Translations under genes and position numbers: made by a program | Assembly (NCBI GenBank): GCA_964643965.1 | Contig: CAZXVH010000040.1 | Span: 1-37,145, forward strand | Source: GCA-2746795 sp964643965 | GTDB taxonomy: Bacteria > Chloroflexota > Anaerolineae > Promineifilales > Promineifilaceae | Length of the DNA stretch: 37,145 nucleotides | Reading direction: 5' to 3' | Part shown: positions 1 through 7,759 of the stretch, piece by piece | Layout of the letters: the number at the start of each line of letters is the position of its first letter | Position numbering within the stretch: the first letter of the stretch is position 1 | Notes under the pieces: generated by a model | What the model was told of the DNA's origin: nothing | Database searches by the model: none | What the model saw: the letters and a program-made list of their open reading frames with translations, nothing else

Positions 1-954
1 ATACAGCGCCGCCAGGTCATCATCGTGCAGGCCAGCGGCTACTTGCCATGGCATTGTGTCCGGGAAAGCCATGCCGTCTGGTTTGATACCACTGCGCATC
101 ATCGTAAAAAATTCTGCCTGGGTGAGTTCGCTGATCAACGGTCGTGGATTGGGCGTACCTGCCGGGTCGCCAGGGGATGGGGCAACGCCCGTCACATCTG
201 GTCCATGACAGCCACGACAATCGGCGAAGAGAGCCACGTACGCACCGTATTCGGCCGTCACATCCTCAGCCGGAGCCTGGACCGAAGCGGCGCCAGGTTC
301 TGCGGGCAACATGCCTGCCCCTATCATCACCAATCCCAAAAACTTCAAGTTGCTCCCCGTCTCGCTATCAGATTCGGCCGCAGGCAGCGAACGCAGGTAG
401 GCAATAATCGCTTCCGTATCGTCATCGCTCAACGCTTTGTATGGCATCAAATCCATAAAAGGAATCAGGTCTCCCTCTTGGTTGATGCTGTGGCGCATTA
501 CCCGAAACAGTTCACCGTCGCTGTAGCCGCCCAGCTTACCACCCGGCGTCAGGTTCTCTGTGACCATATTGCCCATAAAACCGAACCCTTCTGCAGTGGC
601 AATGTTCCAGCCGCCCGTTAATGGATGCTGTTCAGTCGGGTTGCCAGCACCATCAACCGCACCATGGCAACCAATGCACGAGAGATTGACCAGATATTCG
701 CCGCGGGCAATTTGTTCCGGCGTCATGGCTACGGTCAACTCCGGCGCCGGGTCTGCGCCAGGGAAATAGGCCGCAGCAAAGCCCTTGCCCCCGGTAATGG
801 CAATCGCCACAAACAGCAATGTCATCAACCCGGCGCCCAATCCCCCCACAATTTTCACCCACAACTTTTTGGCGCGTATCGCCCGATACGTCAGCCAGCC
901 AAATAAAACCACCAGACCCATTACAACCAATAATAGTAACGTATTCGTAATCAT
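1..954 (-). CDS. Diheme cytochrome c, membrane-anchored (3' end outside window)
   Basis: The reading frame is open from an ATG at 952-954 to base 1 (318 codons, no stop), so the C-terminus lies outside the window. A GGAGAG ribosome binding site lies 6 bases upstream of the ATG. Residues 4-23 and 33-54 are hydrophobic, giving an N-terminal membrane anchor. Two c-type heme sites are visible: CIGCH at 93-97 and CRGCH at 246-250, each in its own mono-heme cytochrome-like lobe, with candidate distal Met ligands in the FMDLMPY (166-172) and MPW (301-303) stretches. The family carries electrons at the outer face of the membrane, often between a quinol-oxidising complex and a terminal oxidase or reductase. 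The cupredoxin gene just upstream on the same strand fits such a role. The donor and acceptor cannot be named from the sequence. A direct-repeat operator candidate at 999-1017 lies 44 bases upstream. Confidence 0.88.
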   Translation of the reverse strand, partial: MITNTLLLLVVMGLVVLFGWLTYRAIRAKKLWVKIVGGLGAGLMTLLFVAIAITGGKGFAAAYFPGADPAPELTVAMTPEQIARGEYLVNLSCIGCHGAVDGAGNPTEQHPLTGGWNIATAEGFGFMGNMVTENLTPGGKLGGYSDGELFRVMRHSINQEGDLIPFMDLMPYKALSDDDTEAIIAYLRSLPAAESDSETGSNLKFLGLVMIGAGMLPAEPGAASVQAPAEDVTAEYGAYVALFADCRGCHGPDVTGVAPSPGDPAGTPNPRPLISELTQAEFFTMMRSGIKPDGMAFPDTMPWQVAAGLHDDDLAALY

Positions 955-998
955 TTTTTTCTCTCCTTGAATTAGATTTGTCGCCAGTTTAATGAAGC

Positions 999-1017
999 AT
1001 CATTTAGAGATCGTTTA
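999..1017 (-). promoter_or_regulatory. Direct-repeat operator candidate, 11-bp period (copy 1)
   Basis: Two copies of ATCRTTTA separated by GAG (11-bp period, one helical turn), lying 44 bases upstream of the cytochrome c ATG. Read on the gene's strand the repeats are TAAAYGAT. The same arrangement occurs at 2160-2178. OmpR/SARP-type winged-helix regulators bind tandem direct repeats of this period; the link to a particular regulator is inference. Confidence 0.5.
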
Positions 1018-1038
1018 TTCAAATATTGCTGACTGTTT

Positions 1039-1380
1039 TTATTGCTCAACAATTAAAGTACCCATCATGCCCGCCGCCTCATGACCGGGTGAACCGCAGT
1101 AGAATGGAAAACGGCCGGGTTCATCTGCGGTAAATGTCACTTGCAAGGTTTCATTTGCGGCCAGTTGGGTATGGATGTCAAAAGCATCTATGTCAAAAGT
1201 GTGCGTGTAGCCGTCTTGGTTGACGAGATGCAGGGTGACGGGTTGACCCGCTTTGACATGCAGTTCGCTTTGCAGAAATTGCATATTTTTCATGGAAAGC
1301 GTCGCTTCATTGCCTTGCGCCCGACCACAGCCAGCCAGCAGCAGGATAAGTAGGAGGAGGAAGGGTAACGGCCGTTTCAC
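1039..1380 (-). CDS. Cupredoxin-domain lipoprotein (type 1 blue copper)
   Basis: 113 residues from a GTG at 1378-1380. This start is preferred over upstream in-frame codons because it directly yields a lipoprotein signal (KRPLPF then a Leu-rich helix then LLLAGC, lipidated Cys 18) and begins one base after the upstream gene's stop. The body is a single cupredoxin fold with a complete type 1 copper set: His60 (YTHTF), Cys95 (FYC), His100 (PGH) and Met105 (AGM). Such proteins carry single electrons outside the membrane. One-base spacing to the upstream gene indicates translational coupling. With the cytochrome c downstream it makes a plausible extracytoplasmic electron-transfer set. Alternatives are a copper-binding domain related to cytochrome oxidase subunit II or nitrosocyanin-like proteins; the ligand spacing favours plastocyanin/azurin-like type 1 copper. 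Confidence 0.87.
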   Translation of the reverse strand: MKRPLPFLLLLILLLAGCGRAQGNEATLSMKNMQFLQSELHVKAGQPVTLHLVNQDGYTHTFDIDAFDIHTQLAANETLQVTFTADEPGRFPFYCGSPGHEAAGMMGTLIVEQ

Positions 1381-1381
1381 C

Positions 1382-1822
1382 TTAATCCGCCATCCCCAAT
1401 TGCACAGAATCAGGGGCAGTCTCAGACAGCACCGCCCGGGCAAAGACAAAGCCCGTTACAATGATGATGAGGTGAACAACGATAAAGGCGATGTAACCGC
1501 TGGCTTCATACCCTCGGGCAATCAGGAAGATGTCGTCCAAAACGCCATGCGTAAACTCCAACCAAACCAGCAGCAGCGCGGCGCTGGCATATTTGGCCGG
1601 TTTGCGTGACGCCCACAAGGCAAACGTGCCAATACCCACCATCTCAAACAGAAAAGGTGACCAGCCATCGACAAAGGCACGTACTGCCCATTCATCAGCC
1701 GGAAAAGGGATGTTGTCGATCAAATATTGTTGACCACCTAAAAACATCATGTAGACGTTCATAAGCGCCAGCAGCAAATACCAAATACCCACAATGCGAA
1801 ACCACCATGCTAACTTTTTCAT
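1382..1822 (-). CDS. Four-helix integral membrane protein (BphX-like?)
   Basis: 146 residues starting MKKLAWWFRIVG, with an AAGGAG site 8 bases before the ATG. Four hydrophobic segments are visible, roughly 8-28, 56-72, 78-98 and 108-133, with short loops and no signal peptide or known catalytic motif. Length and topology resemble the BphX-like family of small membrane proteins of unknown function, but I recognise this only loosely. It overlaps translationally with the cupredoxin gene (one base apart), so the two are probably made together. A conserved-looking Glu-Phe-Thr-His stretch in the third helix might bind metal or heme; that is speculation. Confidence 0.75.
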   Translation of the reverse strand: MKKLAWWFRIVGIWYLLLALMNVYMMFLGGQQYLIDNIPFPADEWAVRAFVDGWSPFLFEMVGIGTFALWASRKPAKYASAALLLVWLEFTHGVLDDIFLIARGYEASGYIAFIVVHLIIIVTGFVFARAVLSETAPDSVQLGMAD

Positions 1823-1882
1823 CTGAAAATCTCCTTGTGTAAATTTGAATAATTTCTAAAATTTCCCTCAAACTTGTTTTGT

Positions 1883-2104
1883 TTATTGGTCAGTAGGCAA
1901 CTCCTTTGGCGACACGGCCGTCCACTCATTCAAAAAGTTCAACAATCCCGCTATTTCCGTAAAGCCACGCCGTTCAGATGTCTGCGGGTTTTCTAAACTA
2001 AACCGCCATACCGCTGAGTTGTCAGCCGTTGCCTCTGCTTCTTGCCACAAGCTGAGGATGAAACTTTGATGGCGCAACGGCCGTTTCCCAAATTGAGTGT
2101 TCAT
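1883..2104 (-). CDS. Small conserved protein of unknown function (73 aa)
   Basis: The reading frame starts at an ATG (2102-2104) with a GGGAAG purine-rich stretch 5 bases upstream, and ends in TAA. The protein shows the pattern W-R-F-S-L-E-N-P-Q-T-S-E-R-R-G-F-T-E followed by a Leu-rich helix. Small proteins with this order (a short beta part ending in a W-R-x-S/G-x-E segment, then S-G/E-R-R-x-F, then an LxxLLxFL helix) recur in Chloroflexota and are usually unannotated. No signal peptide or membrane segment is seen. A direct-repeat operator candidate lies 55 bases upstream at 2160-2178. Function unknown. Confidence 0.65.
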   Translation of the reverse strand: MNTQFGKRPLRHQSFILSLWQEAEATADNSAVWRFSLENPQTSERRGFTEIAGLLNFLNEWTAVSPKELPTDQ

Positions 2105-2159
2105 TCCATCTTCCCGTTCACGCTCAACTGTGCTACTCTTTTTCCTATCTTAAAAAGCC

Positions 2160-2178
2160 ATCGTTTAGAGATCATTTA
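2160..2178. promoter_or_regulatory. Direct-repeat operator candidate, 11-bp period (copy 2)
   Basis: ATCGTTTA-GAG-ATCATTTA, the same pair of ATCRTTTA octamers as at 999-1017 with the same 3-base spacer. It sits between divergent genes: 12 bases before the SARP regulator ATG (2191) and 55 bases before the small gene starting at 2104. The distances of the two sites to their minus-strand genes (44 and 55) differ by exactly one helical turn. It may serve the minus-strand gene, autoregulate the SARP gene, or both. Confidence 0.5.
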
Positions 2179-2190
2179 TTGGAGCAAGAC

Positions 2191-4965
2191 ATGACGGCCG
2201 TTTTAGAAATCCAGTTGTTGGGGGGATTGCAAATCGGGCAGGATGGACAGCCTGTCACCGGCTTTGTCTCCAGCAAAGTGCCAGCGCTGCTCGCTTACCT
2301 GGCAGTGACCGGGCGCACTCACCAGCGGGATACGTTGGCCGCCTTGTTGTGGGGCGAAATGGCTGAAGCCGACGCCAAAAACAACCTGCGCCAGGCCCTT
2401 GCCAATCTACGTAAACTGCTTGCCCCCCATCTGCTCATCACCCGCGACACGGTTGCCTTTGAAACGGCCGTTCCCCACACCCTCGACACCGCCCAATTTG
2501 AAAGCCACCTGCACGACAGTCGCAGTCCAAACAACAATCGCTTCACTCACCTCGCCGCCGCCGCCGCTCTGTATCAGGGCGACTTTCTCGCTAGCTTTTT
2601 TGTGCGCGATGCCCCCGATTTTGAAGAGTGGCTGTTGGCCCAGCGTGTGCGTTACCGCGAACTGGCCTTACACACCCTGCATACCCTCACCGAACACCAT
2701 CTGAGCCGAGGCGAATACGGCCGTGCCATCGACAGCGCCACCCGCCTCCTGGCGCTCGACGGCTGGCGCGAAGAAGCGCATCGCCAACTCATGCTGGCTC
2801 TGGTCAGAAGCGGCCAGCGCCGGGCAGCACTGGCGCAATATGAAACCTGCCGCCGCCTGCTTGACCAAGAATTGGGCGTCGCGCCATCGACGGAAACAAG
2901 CGCCCTTTTTGAGCGTATACGCGCCGCCGGCGAGCAATCGCCGCACAACTTGCCGCCCCAAGCCACCCCCTTTGTGGGGCGCACAGAAGAGTTGGCCCAT
3001 ATCCAAGCACTCCTGCTCAATCCCGAATGTCGATTACTGACTTTGAGCGGCACAGGGGGCATGGGCAAAACACGGCTGGCTTTACAAGCGGCCGAACGCG
3101 CCCAACAGCAAGCCCTCTTTTTGCACGGCGTCTTTTTTGTCTCCTTGATTGGCATTGATTCCACAATATCGCTGGCAACGGCCGTTGCCGACGCCCTCTC
3201 ACTCCCCCTTTCCGGCACAGAAGACCCCACCGCCCAACTGCTGACCCATCTAAAAGAGCAAGAACTGCTGCTCCTGCTCGATAATTTTGAACATTTGCTG
3301 GATGAGACGGCGTGGTTGGTGCAGCTTTTACACCGCGCCCTCCATGTTAAACTGCTCATCACCTCCCGCGAAACGATCAACATTCAGTGGGAATGGCCGC
3401 TTTCGGTGGCAGGGCTGACTGTGCCGCCCACCGCAGAACGGGACACATCGGCCAACTTTACGGCCGTTCAACTTTTCACCAGCCGCGTGCAAACCATCCA
3501 GCCCCACTTCGCCCTCACCGCAGAGACATGGCCGGCCGTCAGCCGCATTTGCCAACTGGTTGGCGGGATGCCCCTGGCGTTGGAATTGGCCGCTGCCGCC
3601 AGCCGTCATTACAACTGTGCTGAAATTGCGGACACCATCGCCCACAACCTCGATTTTCTGACCAGCCGCTACCGTGACACCCCGCCGCGCCAACACAGTT
3701 TACGCGCTGTGTTTGACTATTCCTGGCAGCAGTTAACGGCCGTTGAGCAATCAACCTTCGCCCAATGCGGCGTCTTCCAGGGGGGATTCAGCGCCGCAGC
3801 CGCCCAACAAGTCGCGGGAGCCACGCCTGCCGCTTTAGAATCATTGGTCGAAAAATCATTGCTGCAACGTCAGGCAAACGGCCGTTACCAAAGCCATGAA
3901 ACCGTGCGCCAATACGCCTTTTCTCGCCTGGAAGAAATGGGGGACGAGATCACGCAAGCAGCCCGTCAACGCCACGCCGCCTATTACATTCAACTGGCTC
4001 AGCAAGCCGAAGCAGAATTTCATGGCGCAGAACAAAGCCGCTGGCTCACCTGCCTCGACGCCGAACAAAGCAACTGCCAGGCCGTTTTAGACTGGTCATC
4101 TGCCCACGAGCAGATGGTATTGTTCGCCAACTTGTGTGGTAGCTTGTGGCAATATTGGTATCTGCGCAGTCGCTACCGCGCAGGGTTGAACTGGCTGACA
4201 ATGGCGCTCCCCTATTTGCCATCCTTGCCCCTGCAAACTCAGAGCATTTTACTGCGGGCGGCAGGCGTCTTTTCTACCCAATTAGGTAACTTTGACCATG
4301 CCGTTGACTTCTTGGGGCAAAGTCTGGCAATTCAGCGCCAGGTGGGTACACCCAAAACGATTGGACTGGCAATTAACTCTGTCGCCGTTGCCTTGCAAGC
4401 GCAAGGCAAGCTGACGGAAGCCATCGCCCTGTATGAAGAGGGACTTGCCATCCAGCGCGAGGCTGGGGAACTGTTTGGCATGGCGCAAACGTTGCAAAAC
4501 ATGGGGGCGGCGGCGCTTGATCAGGGGGAAAACGGCCGTGCGCAAACCGTCAGTCTGGAAAGTCTGGCGCTTTTTCGGCAGTTGGGGCTGACGTGGGGTA
4601 TCGCCTACGCTTCCATCAATCTGGCGCTGGCCTTGCTGCGGCAGGGACAACTCATCGAGGCGCGCCAACATATTATGGAAGGCTTGCACTTGTGCCGCGA
4701 GATTGAAAGTCTGGACAGTGTGGCCGAATGTCTGGAAGTGCTGGCTGGCATCGAACAAGCGGAAGGGAACGCCCCCCGGTCGGCGCAACTGCTGGGCGCG
4801 GCCGATTTATTGCGTGAACAAGTGGCCTCTCCCCGGCAGGCTGGCAGTGCGGCGGATTATGAACAGTTAACGGCCGTTTTGCGGCAAAAATTAGGCGCGA
4901 ACCAGTTCACAACGTATTGGGAGTTGGGCCAAAAACAACCAGTAGCACAACTCCTTTCCGAATAG
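2191..4965 (+). CDS. SARP-family transcriptional regulator (BTAD / NB-ARC ATPase / TPR)
   Basis: 924 residues. The ATG at 2191 is chosen because GGAG at 2181-2184 stands 6 bases before it; an in-frame TTG at 2179 has no such site. Domains in order: an OmpR-like winged helix at about 1-95 (LEIQLLGG start, RDTLAALLW), a bacterial transcriptional activator domain at about 96-245 (helical, LALDGWREEAHRQLM), an STAND/NB-ARC ATPase with Walker A GTGGMGKT at 287-294 and Walker B LLLLDNFE near 360-367 followed by LLITSRE, then TPR-type helical repeats from about 600 to the end. Members of this family activate target promoters by binding tandem direct repeats; the STAND module acts as an ATP-dependent switch. 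The direct repeats at 2160-2178 lie directly upstream. The signal it senses is not visible. Confidence 0.9.
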   Translation: MTAVLEIQLLGGLQIGQDGQPVTGFVSSKVPALLAYLAVTGRTHQRDTLAALLWGEMAEADAKNNLRQALANLRKLLAPHLLITRDTVAFETAVPHTLDTAQFESHLHDSRSPNNNRFTHLAAAAALYQGDFLASFFVRDAPDFEEWLLAQRVRYRELALHTLHTLTEHHLSRGEYGRAIDSATRLLALDGWREEAHRQLMLALVRSGQRRAALAQYETCRRLLDQELGVAPSTETSALFERIRAAGEQSPHNLPPQATPFVGRTEELAHIQALLLNPECRLLTLSGTGGMGKTRLALQAAERAQQQALFLHGVFFVSLIGIDSTISLATAVADALSLPLSGTEDPTAQLLTHLKEQELLLLLDNFEHLLDETAWLVQLLHRALHVKLLITSRETINIQWEWPLSVAGLTVPPTAERDTSANFTAVQLFTSRVQTIQPHFALTAETWPAVSRICQLVGGMPLALELAAAASRHYNCAEIADTIAHNLDFLTSRYRDTPPRQHSLRAVFDYSWQQLTAVEQSTFAQCGVFQGGFSAAAAQQVAGATPAALESLVEKSLLQRQANGRYQSHETVRQYAFSRLEEMGDEITQAARQRHAAYYIQLAQQAEAEFHGAEQSRWLTCLDAEQSNCQAVLDWSSAHEQMVLFANLCGSLWQYWYLRSRYRAGLNWLTMALPYLPSLPLQTQSILLRAAGVFSTQLGNFDHAVDFLGQSLAIQRQVGTPKTIGLAINSVAVALQAQGKLTEAIALYEEGLAIQREAGELFGMAQTLQNMGAAALDQGENGRAQTVSLESLALFRQLGLTWGIAYASINLALALLRQGQLIEARQHIMEGLHLCREIESLDSVAECLEVLAGIEQAEGNAPRSAQLLGAADLLREQVASPRQAGSAADYEQLTAVLRQKLGANQFTTYWELGQKQPVAQLLSE

Positions 4966-5108
4966 GTTGTGATACTTCTCTATTTACAAAGCGCACCACG
5001 ATAAATGACAATATTTATCCGCAGATTACGCCGGTTTCGCAGATTATTCTTATTCTTTTTCTCTGCGTTCTCCGCGTTCTCTGTGGTTTATTTTCTGAGG
5101 GGTTTGTA
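4966..5108. repeat. Intergenic stretch with CGCAGATT / CTCTGCGTTCTC repeats
   Basis: Between the SARP and hydrolase genes. It holds two CGCAGATT units and two GCGTTCTC units (about 5021-5095). Such sequence recurs between genes of many Chloroflexota and looks like a remnant repeat. The small inverted repeat GATAAAT/ATTTATC lies at about 5000-5019. No intrinsic terminator with a U-tract is obvious. Confidence 0.35.
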
Positions 5109-5924
5109 ATGGTTCAGATTACACAAACTGTGATTGATGGCATTGAACGCATCACTTACACACCATCCGAGAAGAAGTACGAGACGCCGATTGTGATGCA
5201 GCATGGCATGTGGCATGGAGCCTGGTGTTGGGCAGAATGGCAAATGCTGCTGGCAGAATGGGGCTGGGAAAGTCATGCCCACAGTTTGCCGGGACATGCC
5301 GGTTCGCCCACACAACGGCCGATTCGCTGGTGTACATTGGGCTATTATCTGGAATTTTTAGCGGCAGAAATTGCACGAATGCCGCAACCCCCTGTATTGA
5401 TGGGTCATAGTATGGGCGGCGCTCTAACGCAACTATATTTGAAGCAGCATGGCGATTTACCAGCGGCTGTACTCGTCGCATCTTGGCAGTCGCACAGCAT
5501 GGCCGTTCCTATTTTACGCACCATCCCCCGTGATCCAGGCGGTTTTGTACGCTGCCTTTTTCATCTGACCGCCTCGCCGTTAGTACGCAATCCATTCCGC
5601 ACCGGGCAAATGTTCATCCATGACGGAGCGATCCTGTCACCTGAAGAACTGCACGCAAAAGTGGGGCAAGAATCAGTTTGGGTACTGTTTCAATACAATC
5701 CACCGCTTTGGTATCCTGCCAAGCAAGTAAATACGCCCATGCTTTGGTTAGCGGGCGCGGCCGATGCGCTGATCAGTGAAGCGAAAGAACGACAATCTGC
5801 GGCACATTATGGGGCGACGTATGTGGTTGTGCCGGAAGCGGGACACAATGTGATGATGGAGAAAAGTTATCGGGAAACGGCCGTTACCATTCATGAATGG
5901 TTGGTTGCCCAAAATATCACCTAA
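5109..5924 (+). CDS. Alpha/beta hydrolase fold protein
   Basis: 271 residues from the ATG at 5109, preceded by GAGGGG six bases upstream; longer in-frame starts would add an implausible low-complexity leader. The alpha/beta hydrolase signatures are complete: oxyanion-hole region MQHGMWHG (30-37), nucleophile elbow GHSMGG with Ser101, acid Asp219 in LAGAADALI, and His246 in PEAGHNVM. It has no signal peptide, so it is cytoplasmic. The substrate (ester, amide or lactone) cannot be read from sequence; lysophospholipase-like or esterase activity is typical. It follows the SARP gene on the same strand by 143 bases and could be its partner, but this is not established. Confidence 0.87.
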   Translation: MVQITQTVIDGIERITYTPSEKKYETPIVMQHGMWHGAWCWAEWQMLLAEWGWESHAHSLPGHAGSPTQRPIRWCTLGYYLEFLAAEIARMPQPPVLMGHSMGGALTQLYLKQHGDLPAAVLVASWQSHSMAVPILRTIPRDPGGFVRCLFHLTASPLVRNPFRTGQMFIHDGAILSPEELHAKVGQESVWVLFQYNPPLWYPAKQVNTPMLWLAGAADALISEAKERQSAAHYGATYVVVPEAGHNVMMEKSYRETAVTIHEWLVAQNIT

Positions 5925-6025
5925 GCTGCACAAGCCAGAACCAAAAAGTTTATGTCATCGAATCGGGACAAACGGGCAAACGGCCGTTTCCAACCCGTTT
6001 CCAAATCCGCTATACTGTGGAAACC

Positions 6026-6286
6026 ATGTCTCCACTCCACATTCACCTACTTGGTTCCTTTCAGGTCTTGCAAGACGGCCGTTCCCTCACGGGTTTCCGC
6101 ACCGACAAAATTCGGGCGCTGCTCGCTTACCTGGCCGTGGAATCAGACCGGCCCCACCGGCGCGACACATTGGCCGCCCTCTTCTGGCCCGACATGGACG
6201 ACCAGAAGGCGCGGTATAATCTGTATCTCACTCAGCCGCATCACAACTGTCCAGCTTCGCTGTCCCAATTTGCCAGCAGCGCTTGA
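6026..6286 (+). pseudogene. Truncated SARP-type regulator, winged-helix remnant
   Basis: From ATG 6026 the first about 70 residues (MSPLHIHLLGSF onward) match the winged-helix start of the SARP at 2191: both share an L-L-G start, a G-F-x-x-x-K-x-x-A-L-L-A-Y-L-A-V block and R-R/Q-D-T-L-A-A-L-F/L-W. Homology stops at about 6230 in K-A-R-Y-N-L, where the intact copy continues K-N-N-L-R-Q-A-L. Beyond that the frame runs into the antisense 3' end of the FAD oxidoreductase and stops at 6286. The BTAD, ATPase and TPR parts are missing, so this is a remnant of a second SARP gene lost by recombination or deletion. Confidence 0.7.
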
Positions 6287-7623
6287 TAGGCTGCATCGTC
6301 ATAGCGGCTGGGAGCAAAAGCAGGCGCATAACTGGGCAACTCGCCGCCGGTGATGTGCGCGGCCAGCAGTTCTCCCGCCGCCAGCGCCGCCATGATACCA
6401 AACCCCGAAAGCGCCCCGATCACATAAACGCCGGACACGGGCAGCGGCCCGACCAACGGCCGGTTTTCCGGCGTTTTGGTGTAGTACCCCCCATCCACAA
6501 TTGGTTTGCTCATGCGCTCGGTGTAAGCAGCCAGACCCGGCGCCAGGCGCGAGACGCCGCGCAGCACAATATCGGCGTATTCCGGGGCAAAGTGAACAGG
6601 CCAGGTCGGGGGATCGTGGCGGGCGGTATGGTACGTCCAGAGGAAGAGCAGGGTTTCGCTGCCAGGCCCCCCTTCTGGCCGTAAATGAGCGCCGGGCGGG
6701 AATTCCTCCAGGAGCCAGCGGGTGTCGTCGCTCTCGGCCAGGAAGCTGCGATCCTCGTCTGACCAGGGCAGCATGAGCGGATCATTCCAAATGGTGAGCG
6801 GCGCATGGCGGGGGATGACGCCCAGCGGGTCTTCAAAGGCGATTTTGCCGTGCAGTTCATTGTGAATGGGCAGGTCCACGTTGAGCAGGGCCGCCACCTG
6901 CCCCACCAGCGGCCCGGCGGCGTTAACGAAGCAGCCCGTTTCCCACTGACTTTCTGCTTCTGCCTGCTGAATGATAACGTGGTGACAACGGCCGTTTTCC
7001 ACCCCCACGCCCACCACCTTTCCCGTCACCAGGCGGACGCCGTGCGCTTTGGCCTGCTGCCACAAATACATGCCCAACTGCTGGGCGCTGAACCAGCCCG
7101 CCCGCCGCACATGCAGCGCCGCCGCCACATCCGCTGCCACAAAGGGGAAATGCTGGCGCGTCAGATCGCCCCCTTGCAAAAAATCGGCGCCGGTTAGCTG
7201 CTGGGCATAACCGGATGGGGAGTGGGGCTGGTAGGTGGGGGAACGGCCGTGATGCAGCCGCAGCGCCCCCGCCCCCAATGCAGAAATGGCCTGCGCCTCT
7301 GCCTGCATTTGGGCCGCCCGTTTGTCATCGGCCGTCAGATAGAGGTAGCCGCGCCGGTTGAGGTGGAAGTAGTTGCCGCTTTCGTCGGCCAACGCTTCCA
7401 GCAGATCGATGCTGCGATTCATCAGCCGCACCATCTCATCCCCGGGACCGGGCCACCAGTTGCGGTAACATTCGCTGGATTTGTCGCTGGTGAGGGAGAG
7501 TAACGGCCGTTCATCCACCACTACCACCTCCCGCATCCCCTGTTTCACTGCCAGGTAGTAGGCGGCGACCACTCCGGCGATCCCCGCCCCACAAATCACC
7601 ACATCTGCATGGTTGCCAGGCAT
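6241..7623 (-). CDS. FAD-dependent oxidoreductase, D-amino-acid oxidase (DAO) family
   Basis: 460 residues from the ATG at 7621-7623, with an AGGAG site 6-7 bases upstream that belongs to a dispersed repeat. The N-terminal Rossmann motif GAGIAG (12-17) follows a beta strand DVVIC and is closed by VVVVDE, the FAD ribose-binding Glu/Asp pattern. The C-terminal DGGYYTKTPENRPLVGPLP and GVYVIGALSGFGIMAALAAGELLA blocks are the DAO-family second FAD contact. These enzymes oxidise amine or secondary amine substrates such as sarcosine-like compounds or amino acids; the substrate cannot be assigned. No signal peptide is present. Its stop codon overlaps the tail of the SARP remnant on the other strand. 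Confidence 0.88.
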   Translation of the reverse strand: MPGNHADVVICGAGIAGVVAAYYLAVKQGMREVVVVDERPLLSLTSDKSSECYRNWWPGPGDEMVRLMNRSIDLLEALADESGNYFHLNRRGYLYLTADDKRAAQMQAEAQAISALGAGALRLHHGRSPTYQPHSPSGYAQQLTGADFLQGGDLTRQHFPFVAADVAAALHVRRAGWFSAQQLGMYLWQQAKAHGVRLVTGKVVGVGVENGRCHHVIIQQAEAESQWETGCFVNAAGPLVGQVAALLNVDLPIHNELHGKIAFEDPLGVIPRHAPLTIWNDPLMLPWSDEDRSFLAESDDTRWLLEEFPPGAHLRPEGGPGSETLLFLWTYHTARHDPPTWPVHFAPEYADIVLRGVSRLAPGLAAYTERMSKPIVDGGYYTKTPENRPLVGPLPVSGVYVIGALSGFGIMAALAAGELLAAHITGGELPSYAPAFAPSRYDDAAYQALLANWDSEAGQL

Positions 7624-7759
7624 AAATCACTCCTCGTTCACAGGAGCGCGAACGTCTCGCTCGCCCTTCGCAGGCGAGACGCCTGCGCTCCATTTTCGTT
7701 TATCGTGGCTTTGGCGTGAGCTTTGCCAAACGGTGCGCCCCGCTCATGGGGAACTCCTC
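7624..7759 (-). repeat. Dispersed intergenic repeat, copy A (carries RBS of the FAD gene)
   Basis: Read on the minus strand, this stretch matches 33430-33540: a GAGGAGTTCCCCATGAG start, then GGGGCGCACC, then a hairpin-forming GGAGCGCAGGCGTCTCGCC arm with its partner ending in GCGAACGTCTC-type sequence, then CGAGGAG just before the downstream start codon. Copy A carries about 25 extra bases after GGGGCGCACC. Its 5' end encodes the last residues (RSSP) and stop of RNase Z. A mini-ORF with its own GAGGAG site reads MSGAHRLAKLTPKPR then stop. Confidence 0.8.

Noticed and set aside
25..621. Open frame on the plus strand
   Set aside because: It is antisense to the diheme cytochrome c, whose minus-strand frame has two heme motifs and a ribosome binding site.
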